A stretch of DNA of 64,000 nucleotides from Lachnospiraceae bacterium. Lineage in GTDB: Bacteria; Bacillota; Clostridia; Lachnospirales; Lachnospiraceae. Position numbers and translations under genes: made by a program. Under the pieces are notes generated by a model. The model was not told the DNA's origin. It worked only from the letters and a program-made list of their open reading frames with translations, and did not search any database. How positions within the stretch are numbered: position 1 is the first letter of the stretch; the number at the start of each line of letters is the position of its first letter. The stretch lies in contig JAJXRY010000001.1 in NCBI GenBank assembly GCA_021628825.1, positions 1,302,001 to 1,366,000 of the forward strand. The letters are read 5' to 3'. This document shows positions 39,906-49,046 of this stretch, in pieces.

Positions 39906-40532
39906 TTATTCTTTGTTGCCTGTAATAAAGTAGTCGCAATACTCTCCGCCATTGGCCAGTGTCTGTTTTCTGTGCAGGATGCCGTGCTGGAGCGTGATCA
40001 TCACTTCATCAAGTTCGCAGAACAACGGCATGAGTTCGGGAACATCGAGATTTCGCGCATAGGAGCAGATGGGACAGCGGGTAATGCGGTAGTAGCAGGC
40101 ACCCTCATACGGCTGCCCGACGAAATCCACCTTGAAGGAGGTCGGGTATTTCGCTTCCTTTTCGGGCGTGTACCATTTGGCGTATTTGACAACACTCTTT
40201 TTGTTCTCCGCCTTGCCCTTGTCGGTATTCAAGTCGGTCTTTGCAAAATACCACTTGATATGATAGAGTGAGCAGCGCATCATTTCCTGCACGGTCGTCG
40301 GCGGGATTTTCTTTTCGCTTGCCACATAGGGCGCAACGAAGGCAAGGGCGAACAACTCGTTATACGCCATAGGGTTATCGTCGCCGATGTCGTCAGCTTT
40401 CTCTACCAGTTCACGATAGACCTTTTTGCTCTTTTTCATAATGTCGGCGGCATATTCCCTGCCGTACTTCTCTGCCAGAACCTTTTTCATCGGGCTTTTG
40501 AACATCCAGAAATAAAAACCGTTATATTTCAT
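39906..40532 (-). CDS. L-2-amino-thiazoline-4-carboxylate (ATC) hydrolase family protein, paralogue 4
   Basis: The protein is intact at 208 residues, starting MKYNGFYFWMFKSPMKKVLA behind GGAGG. The C-terminal part CPICSYARNLDVPELMPLFC, ELDEVMITLQHGILHRKQTL and NGGEYCDYF has the conserved CP..C, D and GG..CD.. pattern of PF14196. The one characterised function is opening of the thiazoline ring in Pseudomonas cysteine formation from ATC, but anaerobic gut paralogues are uncharacterised and may act on other substrates. It is one of four paralogues in this operon. Confidence 0.8.
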   Translation of the reverse strand: MKYNGFYFWMFKSPMKKVLAEKYGREYAADIMKKSKKVYRELVEKADDIGDDNPMAYNELFALAFVAPYVASEKKIPPTTVQEMMRCSLYHIKWYFAKTDLNTDKGKAENKKSVVKYAKWYTPEKEAKYPTSFKVDFVGQPYEGACYYRITRCPICSYARNLDVPELMPLFCELDEVMITLQHGILHRKQTLANGGEYCDYFITGNKE

Positions 40533-40556
40533 ATCACTTTTCCTCCCTTGATTTAT

Positions 40557-40875
40557 TTACAGACCTGAAAAACCCAGCCCAACGCCGCCCTCCGACAGGG
40601 TGACATAACGCGCTGTCCCTTCGATGATCTGCTTTGAGAGCTTACGTTCGCCGTCATAGGAAAAAGCTCCGATAGGCATGCACGCACCACTCGGTGTACT
40701 TTGCACAGATGACAAAGGCGATGCTGAATACCACCCCCATCGCAATGCGCAGTTTTCCGCTCACACCGATTCCGAATACGCCAAAGATGAGCAGCAGCGC
40801 AAGTGACAGCACTGTTCCGGCAATCAACGAATACAACATCCCTTTGGGGATCCAGTTTTTGTAATCAGGTTTCAT
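40557..40875 (-). pseudogene. N-terminal fragment of a membrane-anchored SAM methyltransferase
   Basis: The ATG at 40875 (AAGGAG site) starts MKPDYKNWIPKGMLYSLIAG with two membrane segments (LSLALLLIFGVFGIGV, IAMGVVFSIAFVICA), and, after a one-base shift near 40670, AFSYDGERKLSKQIIEGTAR and YVTLSEGGVGL. In this clostridial family the next residues are the SAM-binding GCGSG motif and about 180 more residues; here the frame ends in GFSGL. The catalytic domain is missing. Confidence 0.6.
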
Positions 40876-40926
40876 ATGCAAGACTCCTTTTTTCATTGGG
40901 TGTACTTTTTCACGGAAAGACTTCCT

Positions 40927-41500
40927 TCAAAAAATTTTCTGCAAAAATGTTTCCATCAAATCAAGATACCGTTCCGCCTGAACGATAAAGCCTACATGAC
41001 CGCCCGGAACCGTGCAGATCTCTGCATCCAGTTTCCGGAACAGTTGTGCAAAACGGTTCTGATCTTCCTTTTTGAAGATGTCATTTTCCGGGAGGAGGAG
41101 CAGTATCCTTCCCCGCAGAGATTCAAAATCATTTGCCTGGAAGGGCGGGTAATCCTTCAGCATATATACGCACCGGAAGCTATGGATAAATCGCTTTTTA
41201 TAGTTCAGGTCAGAAGCCGCCGTTTCATAAAATCCCCTGCCATAGCTCTGGTCGGCTTCTGACTCGCATTTCAAAAATCCCGCACTCTTTTTCAGCAGCA
41301 GTTTCATCTCTGTTTTTGCAGGAACCAGCTTCAGGAGTAGAAGAAGGAACGGTGTTGAAAAACGCTCTTTTTGGATTTCTCTGATATAATCAGAGTCCAC
41401 CGTCAGGGTGGTCGTCAGGGTCATTGCCTGAACAAGTTCCGGATGCCTTTTTGCGAAGATCTGGGCATATACACCGCAGCTGCGAAGCACCAGACCATGA
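40927..41500 (-). pseudogene. C-terminal part of an alpha/beta hydrolase, fused to the DUF6796 gene
   Basis: The minus strand reads GVYAQIFAKRHPELVQAMTL, which normally follows the nucleophile elbow GxSxGG of alpha/beta hydrolases, and continues with a lid region and GGHVGFIVQAERYLDLMETF containing the catalytic histidine and LLPENDIF with the likely aspartate. The upstream half with the serine is absent; the frame runs directly into DUF6796 sequence near 41490. A deletion seems to have fused two neighbouring genes. Confidence 0.6.
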
Positions 41501-42158
41501 TGGCACTGTTCGTGCTGCTCTGGCTCATCACGGACATCCATGTGGCCACCGGCACCTGCATCGCCTGTGCAATATCCGGAACTGCGGCCAGCAGAAGGTT
41601 CCATGTGACCGGATGAAACGCAAGCATCCATTTCGGATAGCGCGTTTTTCCGGCAAGCAGCATCACAAAATGGATGGCAAAAACCAACAGCATCGGAAGA
41701 TACAGCGGAAGAATTGCGGGAAGCATAGCGTCCTGATAGGCCGTGACTGCCGCAAGCGCGGCTTCTGCTCCGATCTGCGGCCCCAGATAGGTGGCAAACC
41801 ATGCCATGGTTGCCACCCATGCATGGATAGTCAGGGCAATTGCAACGGTGAATATCCCACACAGAAACTGAATATTTTTTGTTTTTCTGTATTTTTCGTT
41901 GATGTCCGCGTTCAACGCTTTTACCACAAAGTAATAAAGAAAGCCCCCGATCGCTCCCAGCCCAACGGTAAGCACAGGCCTCCACAGCCCATAGGAGCCG
42001 GACAGATAATAGGCTCTGTTGAAAAGACCGGTGTCGGTTTGCTGAAGCGGAATGCACCCCAGCAGCCAGTCCCCGGCAGCCATAAATCCGCATCCGATCG
42101 CGCCAAGAATGCACCAGCGGATGAACTGCTTTGATTCTTCTTTCTTCATTTTCTTCAT
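41421..42158 (-). CDS. DUF6796-type integral membrane protein (C-terminus altered by fusion)
   Basis: The ATG at 42158 follows AGGAAGCGAAGAAA and lies 21 bases after the ATC hydrolase stop. The protein has six to seven membrane segments (CILGAIGCGFMAAGDWLLG, VLTVGLGAIGGFLYYFVVKA, PLYLPMLLVFAIHFVMLLAG) and GKTRYPKWMLAFHP, a motif shared with the paralogue at 55843-56562 (LTPYPKWCAIFSLP). The last 25 residues are in the frame overlapping hydrolase sequence and are probably not native. Function unknown. Confidence 0.65.
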   Translation of the reverse strand: MKKMKKEESKQFIRWCILGAIGCGFMAAGDWLLGCIPLQQTDTGLFNRAYYLSGSYGLWRPVLTVGLGAIGGFLYYFVVKALNADINEKYRKTKNIQFLCGIFTVAIALTIHAWVATMAWFATYLGPQIGAEAALAAVTAYQDAMLPAILPLYLPMLLVFAIHFVMLLAGKTRYPKWMLAFHPVTWNLLLAAVPDIAQAMQVPVATWMSVMSQSSTNSAIMVWCFAAAVYMPRSSQKGIRNLFRQ

Positions 42159-42178
42159 TTTCTTCGCTTCCTGTGCAT

Positions 42179-42784
42179 CTATTTTATGGTTTTCATGCAA
42201 AAATCGCAGCGGTCATTGCCGCGCCCCAGTGTCATGCTTCTCTCCCAGATGAGCTTTGGATGCAGCCCGGTATAGCTGATGTCGTCACTGTCGCAAAAGC
42301 AGCGACACAGCTCCGGGCAGCCGTATTCTGCGCAGGTGTCGTGATAGGGACACTTCATCATATCCACACGCCATACGCCGTTGCCGGCCTGCAGCTCCTT
42401 TGGGTCAAAGCCCGCCGCCGGGCCGAAGACGCTCCGCGTGGATTTGACGAAAACGCCGGGAACAAGGCGATAAAGCCCCGGTATGTGCAGCAGGGCGGCA
42501 AGCTGTTTGTGGCTCGTTCTCGCCAAGCGCTCCACATAGCCGTGAACGGTTTGCAGTGCCTCCTCTTTCGGCATGACCCGCTGCAAGGTTTCGTAGGCCG
42601 CAATGCCCGGCAAGATCTGCCGCTTGAGGTGGTATTGCTTTTCCTTGCTTGCATCTGCATTTTCAGCCAGCAGCGCATTCAGGCGCATATCGAAAGCGGC
42701 GTTCAGTTCCTTTGCCTGCGCGGGAAAGCGCTGTGCCGCAGTTTCCCGGAAATCACGGGAAAGATAGGTTTCCTTCCTCTTCAT
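42179..42784 (-). CDS. ATC hydrolase family protein, paralogue 3
   Basis: Intact, 201 residues, starting MKRKETYLSRDFRETAAQRF. The C-terminal half carries KCPYHDTCAEYGCPELCRCF and CDSDDISYTGLHPKL, then TLGRGNDRCDFCM, the best match in this window to the PF14196 cysteine/aspartate pattern. It starts seven bases after paralogue 2, so both are in one transcript. The substrate is unknown; cysteine-rich clusters may bind metal. Confidence 0.85.
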   Translation of the reverse strand: MKRKETYLSRDFRETAAQRFPAQAKELNAAFDMRLNALLAENADASKEKQYHLKRQILPGIAAYETLQRVMPKEEALQTVHGYVERLARTSHKQLAALLHIPGLYRLVPGVFVKSTRSVFGPAAGFDPKELQAGNGVWRVDMMKCPYHDTCAEYGCPELCRCFCDSDDISYTGLHPKLIWERSMTLGRGNDRCDFCMKTIK

Positions 42785-42790
42785 CGTCCG

Positions 42791-43421
42791 TTACCCTTTC
42801 TTTTTGTACCCGCAGTCGCAGTAGGGTCCACCGGAGGCAAGGGTATACTGCCGCACAAAATTTGTCACGCCGCCCGCTTCGCTCATGGTGTAGTCCAGAC
42901 GGCACAGGGCGGGGGTCAGGTCGTACAGACCCAGCTCCTTCATCAGCACACAGATGCCGCACTTGGTAAAGCGTCCCTCGTAGCCGCTGCCATCCGGGTA
43001 TTCGTAAAACTCCATGTTCCACGAATAGGGGTTGCGGTCGGCGGCTTTCAGAGCGGCGGTGGCTTTCATGGCGGCAATATCCTTTGCGGTAAACTTGCTT
43101 TCCGCTCTTGCGGCAGAACCACTGCATGGGCTTTGTCATCATGGATCTTGCGTAGTAATCCGTCAGCCTGTCCACCTCCGGGTGCTGCGGCATGGAGAGG
43201 ATGAATGCCCCGATCATGGCGCAGTTGACCAGATTCATTTTGAAGCGGTCAGCCTTTTCAAACTCCGGCAGCCTGCGAATGATCTGCCGGTATTGCGGCT
43301 TTGCCTTTTTCGTAATGGCTCTTGCAGTGGCTGTATCATAGCCAAGCACAGCGATCAGCTGCTTTTGAAAGGAGCCAGCAAACAGCACCCACATTCCAAA
43401 GGGCATTCCGACATACTTCAT
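42791..43421 (-). CDS. ATC hydrolase family protein, paralogue 2 (one frameshift)
   Basis: The ATG at 43421 overlaps the stop codon of the preceding reductase as ATGA. MKYVGMPFGMWVLFAGSFQK starts the protein; the frame shifts near 43100-43110 and continues as KFTAKDIAAMKATAALKAAD, then KCGICVLMKELGLYDLTPAL, CRLDYTMSEAGG and ASGGPYCDCGYKKKG. About 210 residues. The CGIC..ELGL.DL.P..C.LD layout parallels paralogues 1 and 4. Confidence 0.8.
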
Positions 43422-44348
43422 CGCAGATACCTCCCGGCTTCCGCTTCCAGCGCCTGCCACACTGGGTAGGCTGCACCATGCTCATCGAAAAACTTTTTGA
43501 GATCCCGGTTCAGTGCGCTCATTTCGTCGATGGCGTTCATGGCATGGTCGGAGGCACAGAGCTTGCCCAGCGAGGTGGCGCACATCAGCTTGAAAAAAAG
43601 CGCAGACAGGTCTTGCGATACTTTTTCACCCTCAAAGTCCACATCCGCTTTGGGCAGAATGGCGTGCCCGGCGTTTCGTATGGCACGATAGCCCTCGATG
43701 TTGGCATCCAGCAGACGGTTCAGGTATGCGGTGTCGCCCCGGAGCTTTTTCAGGTCGCCGTCCGTCTTATAGCAGGCAAAAGCCGCCGGCATCACAAACG
43801 CAGCATGGCAGAGCAGATAGTCCTCCATGTTCGGCTCGTAAACAACCTTGTACTTTTGTGCCGTGGAAGATGCGCCCAATCAACTGTTTATTGGACTTTG
43901 CACCCGTCAGCTGCCCGATGGTGATCTTCTTCAGGTCAATGGAGATCACCCGGTCAGCCTCCCGATGCCCGGCAGAAAGCGCAAAGGCAAACAGGACGTT
44001 CTTTTCCGGCAGTGCCGCCGCCAACGCTTTTGTCTGTACGTTGTTGCCCACAAATACGATGTTTTTCGTCCGATTCGCCCGCAGCGTGTCCAGAGCGGAA
44101 TCCAGCTGTGTATAGCGCAGGACCACAAAGATCACATCGTACTTTGCATCCGGTGCAAGTTCAGTCACCACCGGAATGCGGCTGACCGAAGTGCGGGGTG
44201 AAAACTTATCCTTAATCCGCAGGCCGTTTCGCTTGATCTCCGCTGCCCAGTTTCCCCGTGCCAGCAGGGTGACATCCTTTCCGGCGCGCAGCAGATTTCT
44301 TGCCAGATTGCAGCCCAGAACGCCCGAACCATATACCAGAATTTTCAT
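43418..44348 (-). CDS. Ketopantoate-reductase-like (ApbA/PanE fold) oxidoreductase (one frameshift)
   Basis: MKILVYGSGVLGCNLARNLL is a Rossmann NADPH-binding loop, followed by VTLLARGNWAAEIKRNGLRI as in ApbA/PanE proteins, and FVGNNVQTKALAAALPEKNV. After a shift near 43870 the helical C-terminal domain continues (NMEDYLLCHAAFVMPAAFAC to EAEAGRYLR). About 308 residues. It is overlapped at both ends by ATGA junctions with the methyltransferase and ATC paralogue 2. Within this operon a pantothenate role is unlikely; it probably reduces a pathway-specific 2-oxo acid. Confidence 0.82.
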
Positions 44349-44992
44349 GCCTTGCCTCCAAATCTGATCTTCACGATCTGCATTTTCATCCCGTTGTCAC
44401 CGACCCTTGCAAGAAATCGGAAAAAGCCACTGACGGAAGTGTCTCTCAAATCGTTGTAACCCAGCATATACCCCCCGGCTTGTGATCTGCAGACGGTTGT
44501 CCCACTCGCCAATCTCCTTTGGGAGCATCCGAAACCGCAAAATACGCGCCCACATCCTTGATTTTCGCAGTCCTGAGCCACGTTTTTGCAATCATCTTCA
44601 CCGCCGTCCGGTTGGCCGCATCAAACACCAGCACGCCGCCGGGAAAAGCGTCTGCCATCCCTCGCACCAGCGCCTTGACCTGCTGGGTCAGGAAGTAATA
44701 GAACACCCCGGAGGCAAAGAACACCGCCCCGCTGGGATGGGTTTTTCAGATAATCCCGTACCTCCCACGCAAGGTCATTCTGCCGCATGGCGACCTCCAA
44801 CGCACCGAACCGCTGCATCAGGCTGCGAGAATTTTTCTCTGCCTCCGAAAAGTCGTAGTCGATTTCATCGATCAGGCGCACCGCTGTTTCATCCTGATAG
44901 AGGTTTGGGTACAGTTCGGTACACAGTTTCCGGGAATACAGCGGAAGAATTAACGTCTCCTGCACGGTGTTTTTCTCGATTTTGTGTTTCAT
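44345..44992 (-). pseudogene. LCM-type SAM methyltransferase, copy B (internal deletion)
   Basis: The start (ATG 44992) MKHKIEKNTVQETLILPLYS and the next 85 residues are nearly identical to copy A at 34.1-34.7 kb, and the end (FASGVFYYFLTQQ, GGVLVFDAANRTAVKMIAKT, DNGMKMQIVKIRF) supplies the part that copy A lacks. But the segment with the SAM loop GCGLDN, about 75 residues in copy A, is absent: YLKNPSQRG joins directly to the FASGVFYY region. So neither copy is complete, yet together they make one normal enzyme. Confidence 0.75.
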
Positions 44993-45001
44993 AGGTATCT
45001 C

Positions 45002-45558
45002 TCACTTTCTGATGACGGGTAGTTTCGGCATACCGTCATGCTCAATGATGTGTGTCAGCATCTCAGCAAAGCCCTTCGGATCACGAATCTGATATTGCAT
45101 ATGCTCGTATCCCTCAAACACGGGATAATGGCCGCAGGGGTAGGCTTCCATCACCGCCTGACGGTATTTGAAATGATCTTCTATGCTGCCAAACTCGAAA
45201 TAGATATGTCTTTGCAATTCTTTGGGAAGGGACGGAAAGGCTTTATCCTCCAGGCTGTCCGGAATATGCCGCCGCAAATTTGTATAGGTCAGATTTTCCC
45301 TGCGGCTATAAAATACGGCTTTATGGAGTCATCGTCACACCACAAAATCTTTTTCAGTGTGCCGCCCTTTGACCAATACAGGCTCTTGATACGCTTGATT
45401 TTTGCGTGTGTTGTAAGTCCCAGCGTAATGCACCGCTCCTGCACCTCCGGGCTGTAAAGATGCGCCATGCCCACCGCGCCCTTGCGGATACCCACGGCAC
45501 AGACGATAACCAGCAGGACCCCCAGCCCGAGACCCTCCAAAACCGTTTGTAAAAGCAT
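45002..45558 (-). pseudogene. Chimera: membrane-protein N-terminus joined to alpha/beta hydrolase C-terminus
   Basis: Residues 1-63 (MLLQTVLEGLGLGVLLVIVC, GAVGMAHLYSPEVQERCITL) look like the N-terminus of a small clostridial membrane protein. From about GGTLKKILWCDDDSIKPYFI onward, with one shift near 45290, the sequence becomes a hydrolase C-terminus: SLPKELQRHIYFEFGS, YPCGHYPVFEGYEHMQYQIR and DPKGFAEML, including the likely catalytic histidine in GYEH. The two parts were probably separate genes fused by deletion. Confidence 0.55.
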
Positions 45559-46259
45559 TACTTGTTCCTCCTGTATCCTTTTTCGTCTCGGTATTCGGGA
45601 TGCTCCTTACCATACGGGTCCTGATCGCCGCAGATGGTATAGTCGCACCGGCAGCCGTTCACGCAGGTGGTCGTCCGTATAAGCCTTGCATGGAGCAGCT
45701 CCATAGACGCAAAGTCCACATTACACAGGGCGGGCATGATATCCGTAAGACCGTGCTGGATAGCAAACTCCGCCGCCGGGCACGATGTAAACTCATAATA
45801 GATGGGCTTGCCGGTTTCATAAGGCGCAACCGTCATCTCGTAATCGTGCCATTTGTCGCAGCCGCTTTTCGCCCGTACAAACGCCCTGTACATCAGCTTC
45901 CTCCAGAACGGCTTGTTGCAGTCCACAAATTTCAGCTTGCGGAAGGTCGGAAGAATCAGATTTTCCTCCATCTCTTCGATTTCACGGAACGAAGTAACTG
46001 CTTTGCAGACCACATAATAGCTCATGATGGCGATGCAGTCGTAGGTGCCGCCTACGCCGTTGTGGAAGTTCTTTTTGCCGCCCAAATCGGTGCGCCAGTC
46101 GGAGAGAAAGACCGCGTACTGCCGCTGCACCTTTTCCCATACTGTCTCCCGCTCCGCCTCTGGATAGTGCAGGGCGATTTTCGCCAGGATTTCTTTCTTG
46201 CAAGGCTTTGAATACAGCACATGGCTTTTGCGGTCGAATATAAGCTCGTTGCCCTTCAT
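45558..46259 (-). CDS. ATC hydrolase family protein, paralogue 1
   Basis: Intact, about 233 residues, starting at 46259 (GGAGGCAATCAG site) with MKGNELIFDRKSHVLYSKPC. The C-terminal part contains SCPAAEFAIQHGLTDIMPAL, CNVDFASMELLHARLIRTTT and NGCRCDYTICGDQDP, the same CP..FA..HGL.DIMP..CN.D layout as the others. The N-terminal domain with VGGTYDCIAIMSYYVVCKAV is helical. It precedes the chimera gene directly, with overlapping stop and start. Confidence 0.85.
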   Translation of the reverse strand: MKGNELIFDRKSHVLYSKPCKKEILAKIALHYPEAERETVWEKVQRQYAVFLSDWRTDLGGKKNFHNGVGGTYDCIAIMSYYVVCKAVTSFREIEEMEENLILPTFRKLKFVDCNKPFWRKLMYRAFVRAKSGCDKWHDYEMTVAPYETGKPIYYEFTSCPAAEFAIQHGLTDIMPALCNVDFASMELLHARLIRTTTCVNGCRCDYTICGDQDPYGKEHPEYRDEKGYRRNK

Positions 46260-46303
46260 CTGATTGCCTCCCTCCTTGTTCTTTCTTGCGTGCATGAGAC
46301 CAT

Positions 46304-46841
46304 CTAAGATTTAACCCGCTTTCGGCAGACAAACCACGCCATGCTTTTCAGGTTTCCCATGTCCACATCCGTATACATTCCATCCAGCCGTGCTTTCAGA
46401 CTGGAAACCGTCTCATAGGGCGGTGTGAAAAACCCTGTCTTTTCATAAACATGCCGGACAAACCAATCCGTCCGCTTATGCTCATCCTTCACATAAAAGC
46501 AGCCGCAGAATATTCCGCCGGGTCTCAAAACCCGGAAAACCTCCCGATAGGCGGCTTCCTTGTCCGGAAAAGCATGAAAGCCGTTCAGCGACAAAACGAT
46601 GTCGAAGGTGTCGTCTGCATAGGGAAGCGCCCCCACATCTCCCTGCCGGAAGGTTACATTTTTCAGGTGCAGGCGCTCTGCCTTTTCCTGCGCCTGTCCC
46701 ATCATATGCGCCGAGTAATCCAGACAGGTAATATCCGCTTTTGGCAGCGTCTTGTAAAGCGGCATGGTCAGAATGCCGTCATAAAAATTGTTGCCGCCTG
46801 TTAGCCGATAGGCACTGCGAATCGCTTCTTTTTCGCTCCAT
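46304..46841 (-). CDS. Class I SAM-dependent methyltransferase C (one frameshift)
   Basis: The ATG at 46841 follows GGAGGAAAGGAC; a missing A near 46826-46830 shifts the frame, then LTGGNNFYDGILTMPLYKTL leads to the methyltransferase core: ITCLDYSAHMMGQAQEKAER, VTFRQGDVGALPYADDTFDI and REVFRVLRPGGIFCGCFYV. The usual first motif (DxGCGxG) is missing: the text goes from MPLYKTLPKAD to the second strand, so about 20 residues seem deleted. About 179 residues. UbiE-type family; substrate unknown. Confidence 0.7.
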
Positions 46842-46885
46842 GTCCTTTCCTCCAGATCCTAGTAATCCTATGGCCGTTTCCGGCC

Positions 46886-47795
46886 TCATTTTTTTCCAAA
46901 ATACCCGCAATTTTTCTTGAAATCCTCGCGCGCCTCCTTGAAAATCGGCAGCATACAGTAGCAATGCACCATCTTCGGGCGGGCGGACACCGTATAGGGA
47001 CATTTGCCCGTTTGCAAGCGTTTTCAAAATCGGGCAAAGCACCGTAGAGCACTTCGTCGGCAGAATAAAAGAAGTGGATATCGCCAACGCCGGTAAAATC
47101 CCCCCGGGAGCCGGAGAGCATATAGTCCGGCACATTCTTGCAGCCATGCCGCATAAACTTTTCCACCGTCACCATAAAGGCATAATCGATGGAAACGTCT
47201 CTTTCATTCAATGCCTTCATCCGCGATTTTTCGCCATCGTTCCATGGCACTTCGCCGGGTGATACAGCAACGATATGCCGTGGCTGCGGCAACGGCTCCG
47301 GCTGTGCATTATTGTGCGCTGCAATCCCCAGAGCCAGCGCACCGCCGGAGGAAAAGCCGCAGGTACTGACGTTCCCGCCGCCATACAAGTCGATCATTCT
47401 GCGGTAGCATTCATAGACCATCTCGTAGGTTTCGGTGATACAATGCTCCATGCAGAGCGGATAAAACGGAAACCACACATCACAACCTGTCTCCCGGCAC
47501 AGCTTACGCATGACTGGCAGATCGCCCTTGTCCGGGCCGATCACCATACCGCCGCCGAAGAAATAGAGGATGGCGCGCTTGGACGGATTCGGATTTTCAC
47601 GGACGATCAGGCATGGAAATCCGTTGACTGTAATCGTCTCATAATATGCTTTGTGGTCGGTCGGAGTAAAAACGCTGCGATGTCGGTTCTGCTTTTCAAT
47701 TTCCTTTCGCAGTTCGTTCTCTGGCAGTGTGAAAGACTTTTTTTCACTCCGGAGAGTCTATACACTGCCCGTAGGATGGATGCAAAAATGCTCAT
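46886..47795 (-). CDS. Alpha/beta hydrolase, HSL/esterase-like (frameshifts near both ends)
   Basis: The ATG at 47795 has an AGGAG site. After correction of a run near 47738-47745, the protein contains FFGGGMVIGPDKGDLPV (oxyanion-hole GGG), the nucleophile elbow GFSSGGALAL, and a C-terminal PKMVHCYCMLP with the likely catalytic histidine; the aspartate is expected in GVGDIHFFYSADEV. A second shift near 47006 restores NVPYTVSARPKMVHCYCMLP. About 303 residues. It lies between two methyltransferases in the operon. Substrate unknown. Confidence 0.78.
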
Positions 47796-47806
47796 GCTTG
47801 ATCTCC

Positions 47807-48412
47807 TCATTTTCGTGCCGTGATGCAGAGCCAACTTTTCTTTTTGTGTATCTGCACATCGTGAAAGCCTGCCTGCTCCAGATACGCCTTTAATTCAATG
47901 TCTTTGTAGATGGTCATGCCGCCGATGATCTCCGTCCACTTCTTGTCCTTGTCCGTATCGCCGTTGCTTTCGTTGCAGATGAGAAATGTCCCGCCGGGCT
48001 TCAGCACCCGGTAAACCTCCCGGAAGCACTGCGGCAGATCGGGCCAGAAATAGACGGTTTCAAAGGCCGTTACCGCATCGAACCAGTCGTTTGCAAAGAT
48101 GATATGCTCCACGCTGCCCTGCCACACCGCACAGCGCCCTTTCTGAATGGCAGTCCGGTTTAAATTCCGGGCTTTCTCTACGCTGACAGCAGAATAATCC
48201 ACACCCCTGACGATGCCTTGCGGGCATTTTTTCAGCAGCCTTTTGATATTGGCGCCTCCTCCGCAGCCGCAATCCAGCACTCTGGCATCCGGCGCAAGCT
48301 CTAAAAAGCGAAGCCCCCACCGCGCCACGGGACTGTGTCCCAGATTCATCATGGCAACCATGATCTTCCCGCCAAAGCCTACGGGCTTGCGGGTGTTTTC
48401 AAAGAAGGACAT
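47807..48412 (-). CDS. Class I SAM-dependent methyltransferase B
   Basis: Intact, 201 residues: MSFFENTRKPVGFGGKIMVA, SAM motif I VLDCGCGGGANIKRLL, VRGVDYSAVSVEKARNLNRT, and FREVYRVLKPGGTFLICNES. It is a methyltransferase-11/UbiE-type enzyme of the small-molecule class. It starts two bases after the stop of methyltransferase A, so the two are tightly coupled. Substrate unknown. Confidence 0.88.
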   Translation of the reverse strand: MSFFENTRKPVGFGGKIMVAMMNLGHSPVARWGLRFLELAPDARVLDCGCGGGANIKRLLKKCPQGIVRGVDYSAVSVEKARNLNRTAIQKGRCAVWQGSVEHIIFANDWFDAVTAFETVYFWPDLPQCFREVYRVLKPGGTFLICNESNGDTDKDKKWTEIIGGMTIYKDIELKAYLEQAGFHDVQIHKKKSWLCITARK

Positions 48413-48413
48413 A

Positions 48414-49027
48414 TCACACCTCCGATTTCACACATTCCGTATAGGTCAGCGGAAAAGAGGCCTTTAGAACAACACTTTTTCGCACTGTCCAATCATTCTG
48501 TTGCAGAAATTTTAGGTATTCTTCACTCGTCCACTTGCTGTGGAGAGGAAAGCCTGCCAGATTCATGAAAAAGGCTTTGACCTTGCCGGGAAATGAGTTT
48601 TCTGCGTGCGTAAAGGTAGGCGCGATCAGCACACCGTCATCCTTCAGCACCCGTTTGATCTCTCGCAGTGATTTTTCTGGCTGAGGCACAATGTGCAGTG
48701 CGTTTGATACGATTACCACATCGAATGATTTGCTCGCGTATGGCAAAGAAAACATATCCTGCACGGAAAAATGCAGCTTCGAAGAGTAATTCTCCCGTTT
48801 GGCCTCTGTAATCATTTCCGGAGAGGCATCCGTCGCCTCAATGTGTGCCGCTGCTTTTACGATGTGCTTGGCGATTAGTCCCGTTCCTGTAGCCAACTCC
48901 AGCACTGTTTTGTCTTTCACGACCGGACGGATCAGCTCATACATTTTTCGTATGCTGCCCTGTCTTTTCGCATAAAGCGGTCATACAGACCTGCATTTCT
49001 GTCCCAGAAATTCTTGTGTTCTCGCAT
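48414..49027 (-). CDS. Class I SAM-dependent methyltransferase A, first gene of the operon (one frameshift)
   Basis: The ATG at 49027 follows AAAGGAGAG and, after a small correction near 48955-48960, reads MREHKNFWDRNAGLYDRFMR, then motif I LELATGTGLIAKHIV, IEATDASPEMITEAKRENYS and REIKRVLKDDGVLIAPTFTH. About 204 residues. The gene is directly downstream of the twin-palindrome operator, so it is the first gene under that control. Confidence 0.83.
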
Positions 49028-49046
49028 TGCTGTCTCTCCTTTTATA

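Noticed and set aside
42131..43204. 357-residue plus-strand frame in the island
   Set aside because: It lies opposite three ATC-hydrolase/DUF6796 genes with good family motifs. GC-rich DNA often leaves the opposite strand open. It has no recognisable domain.
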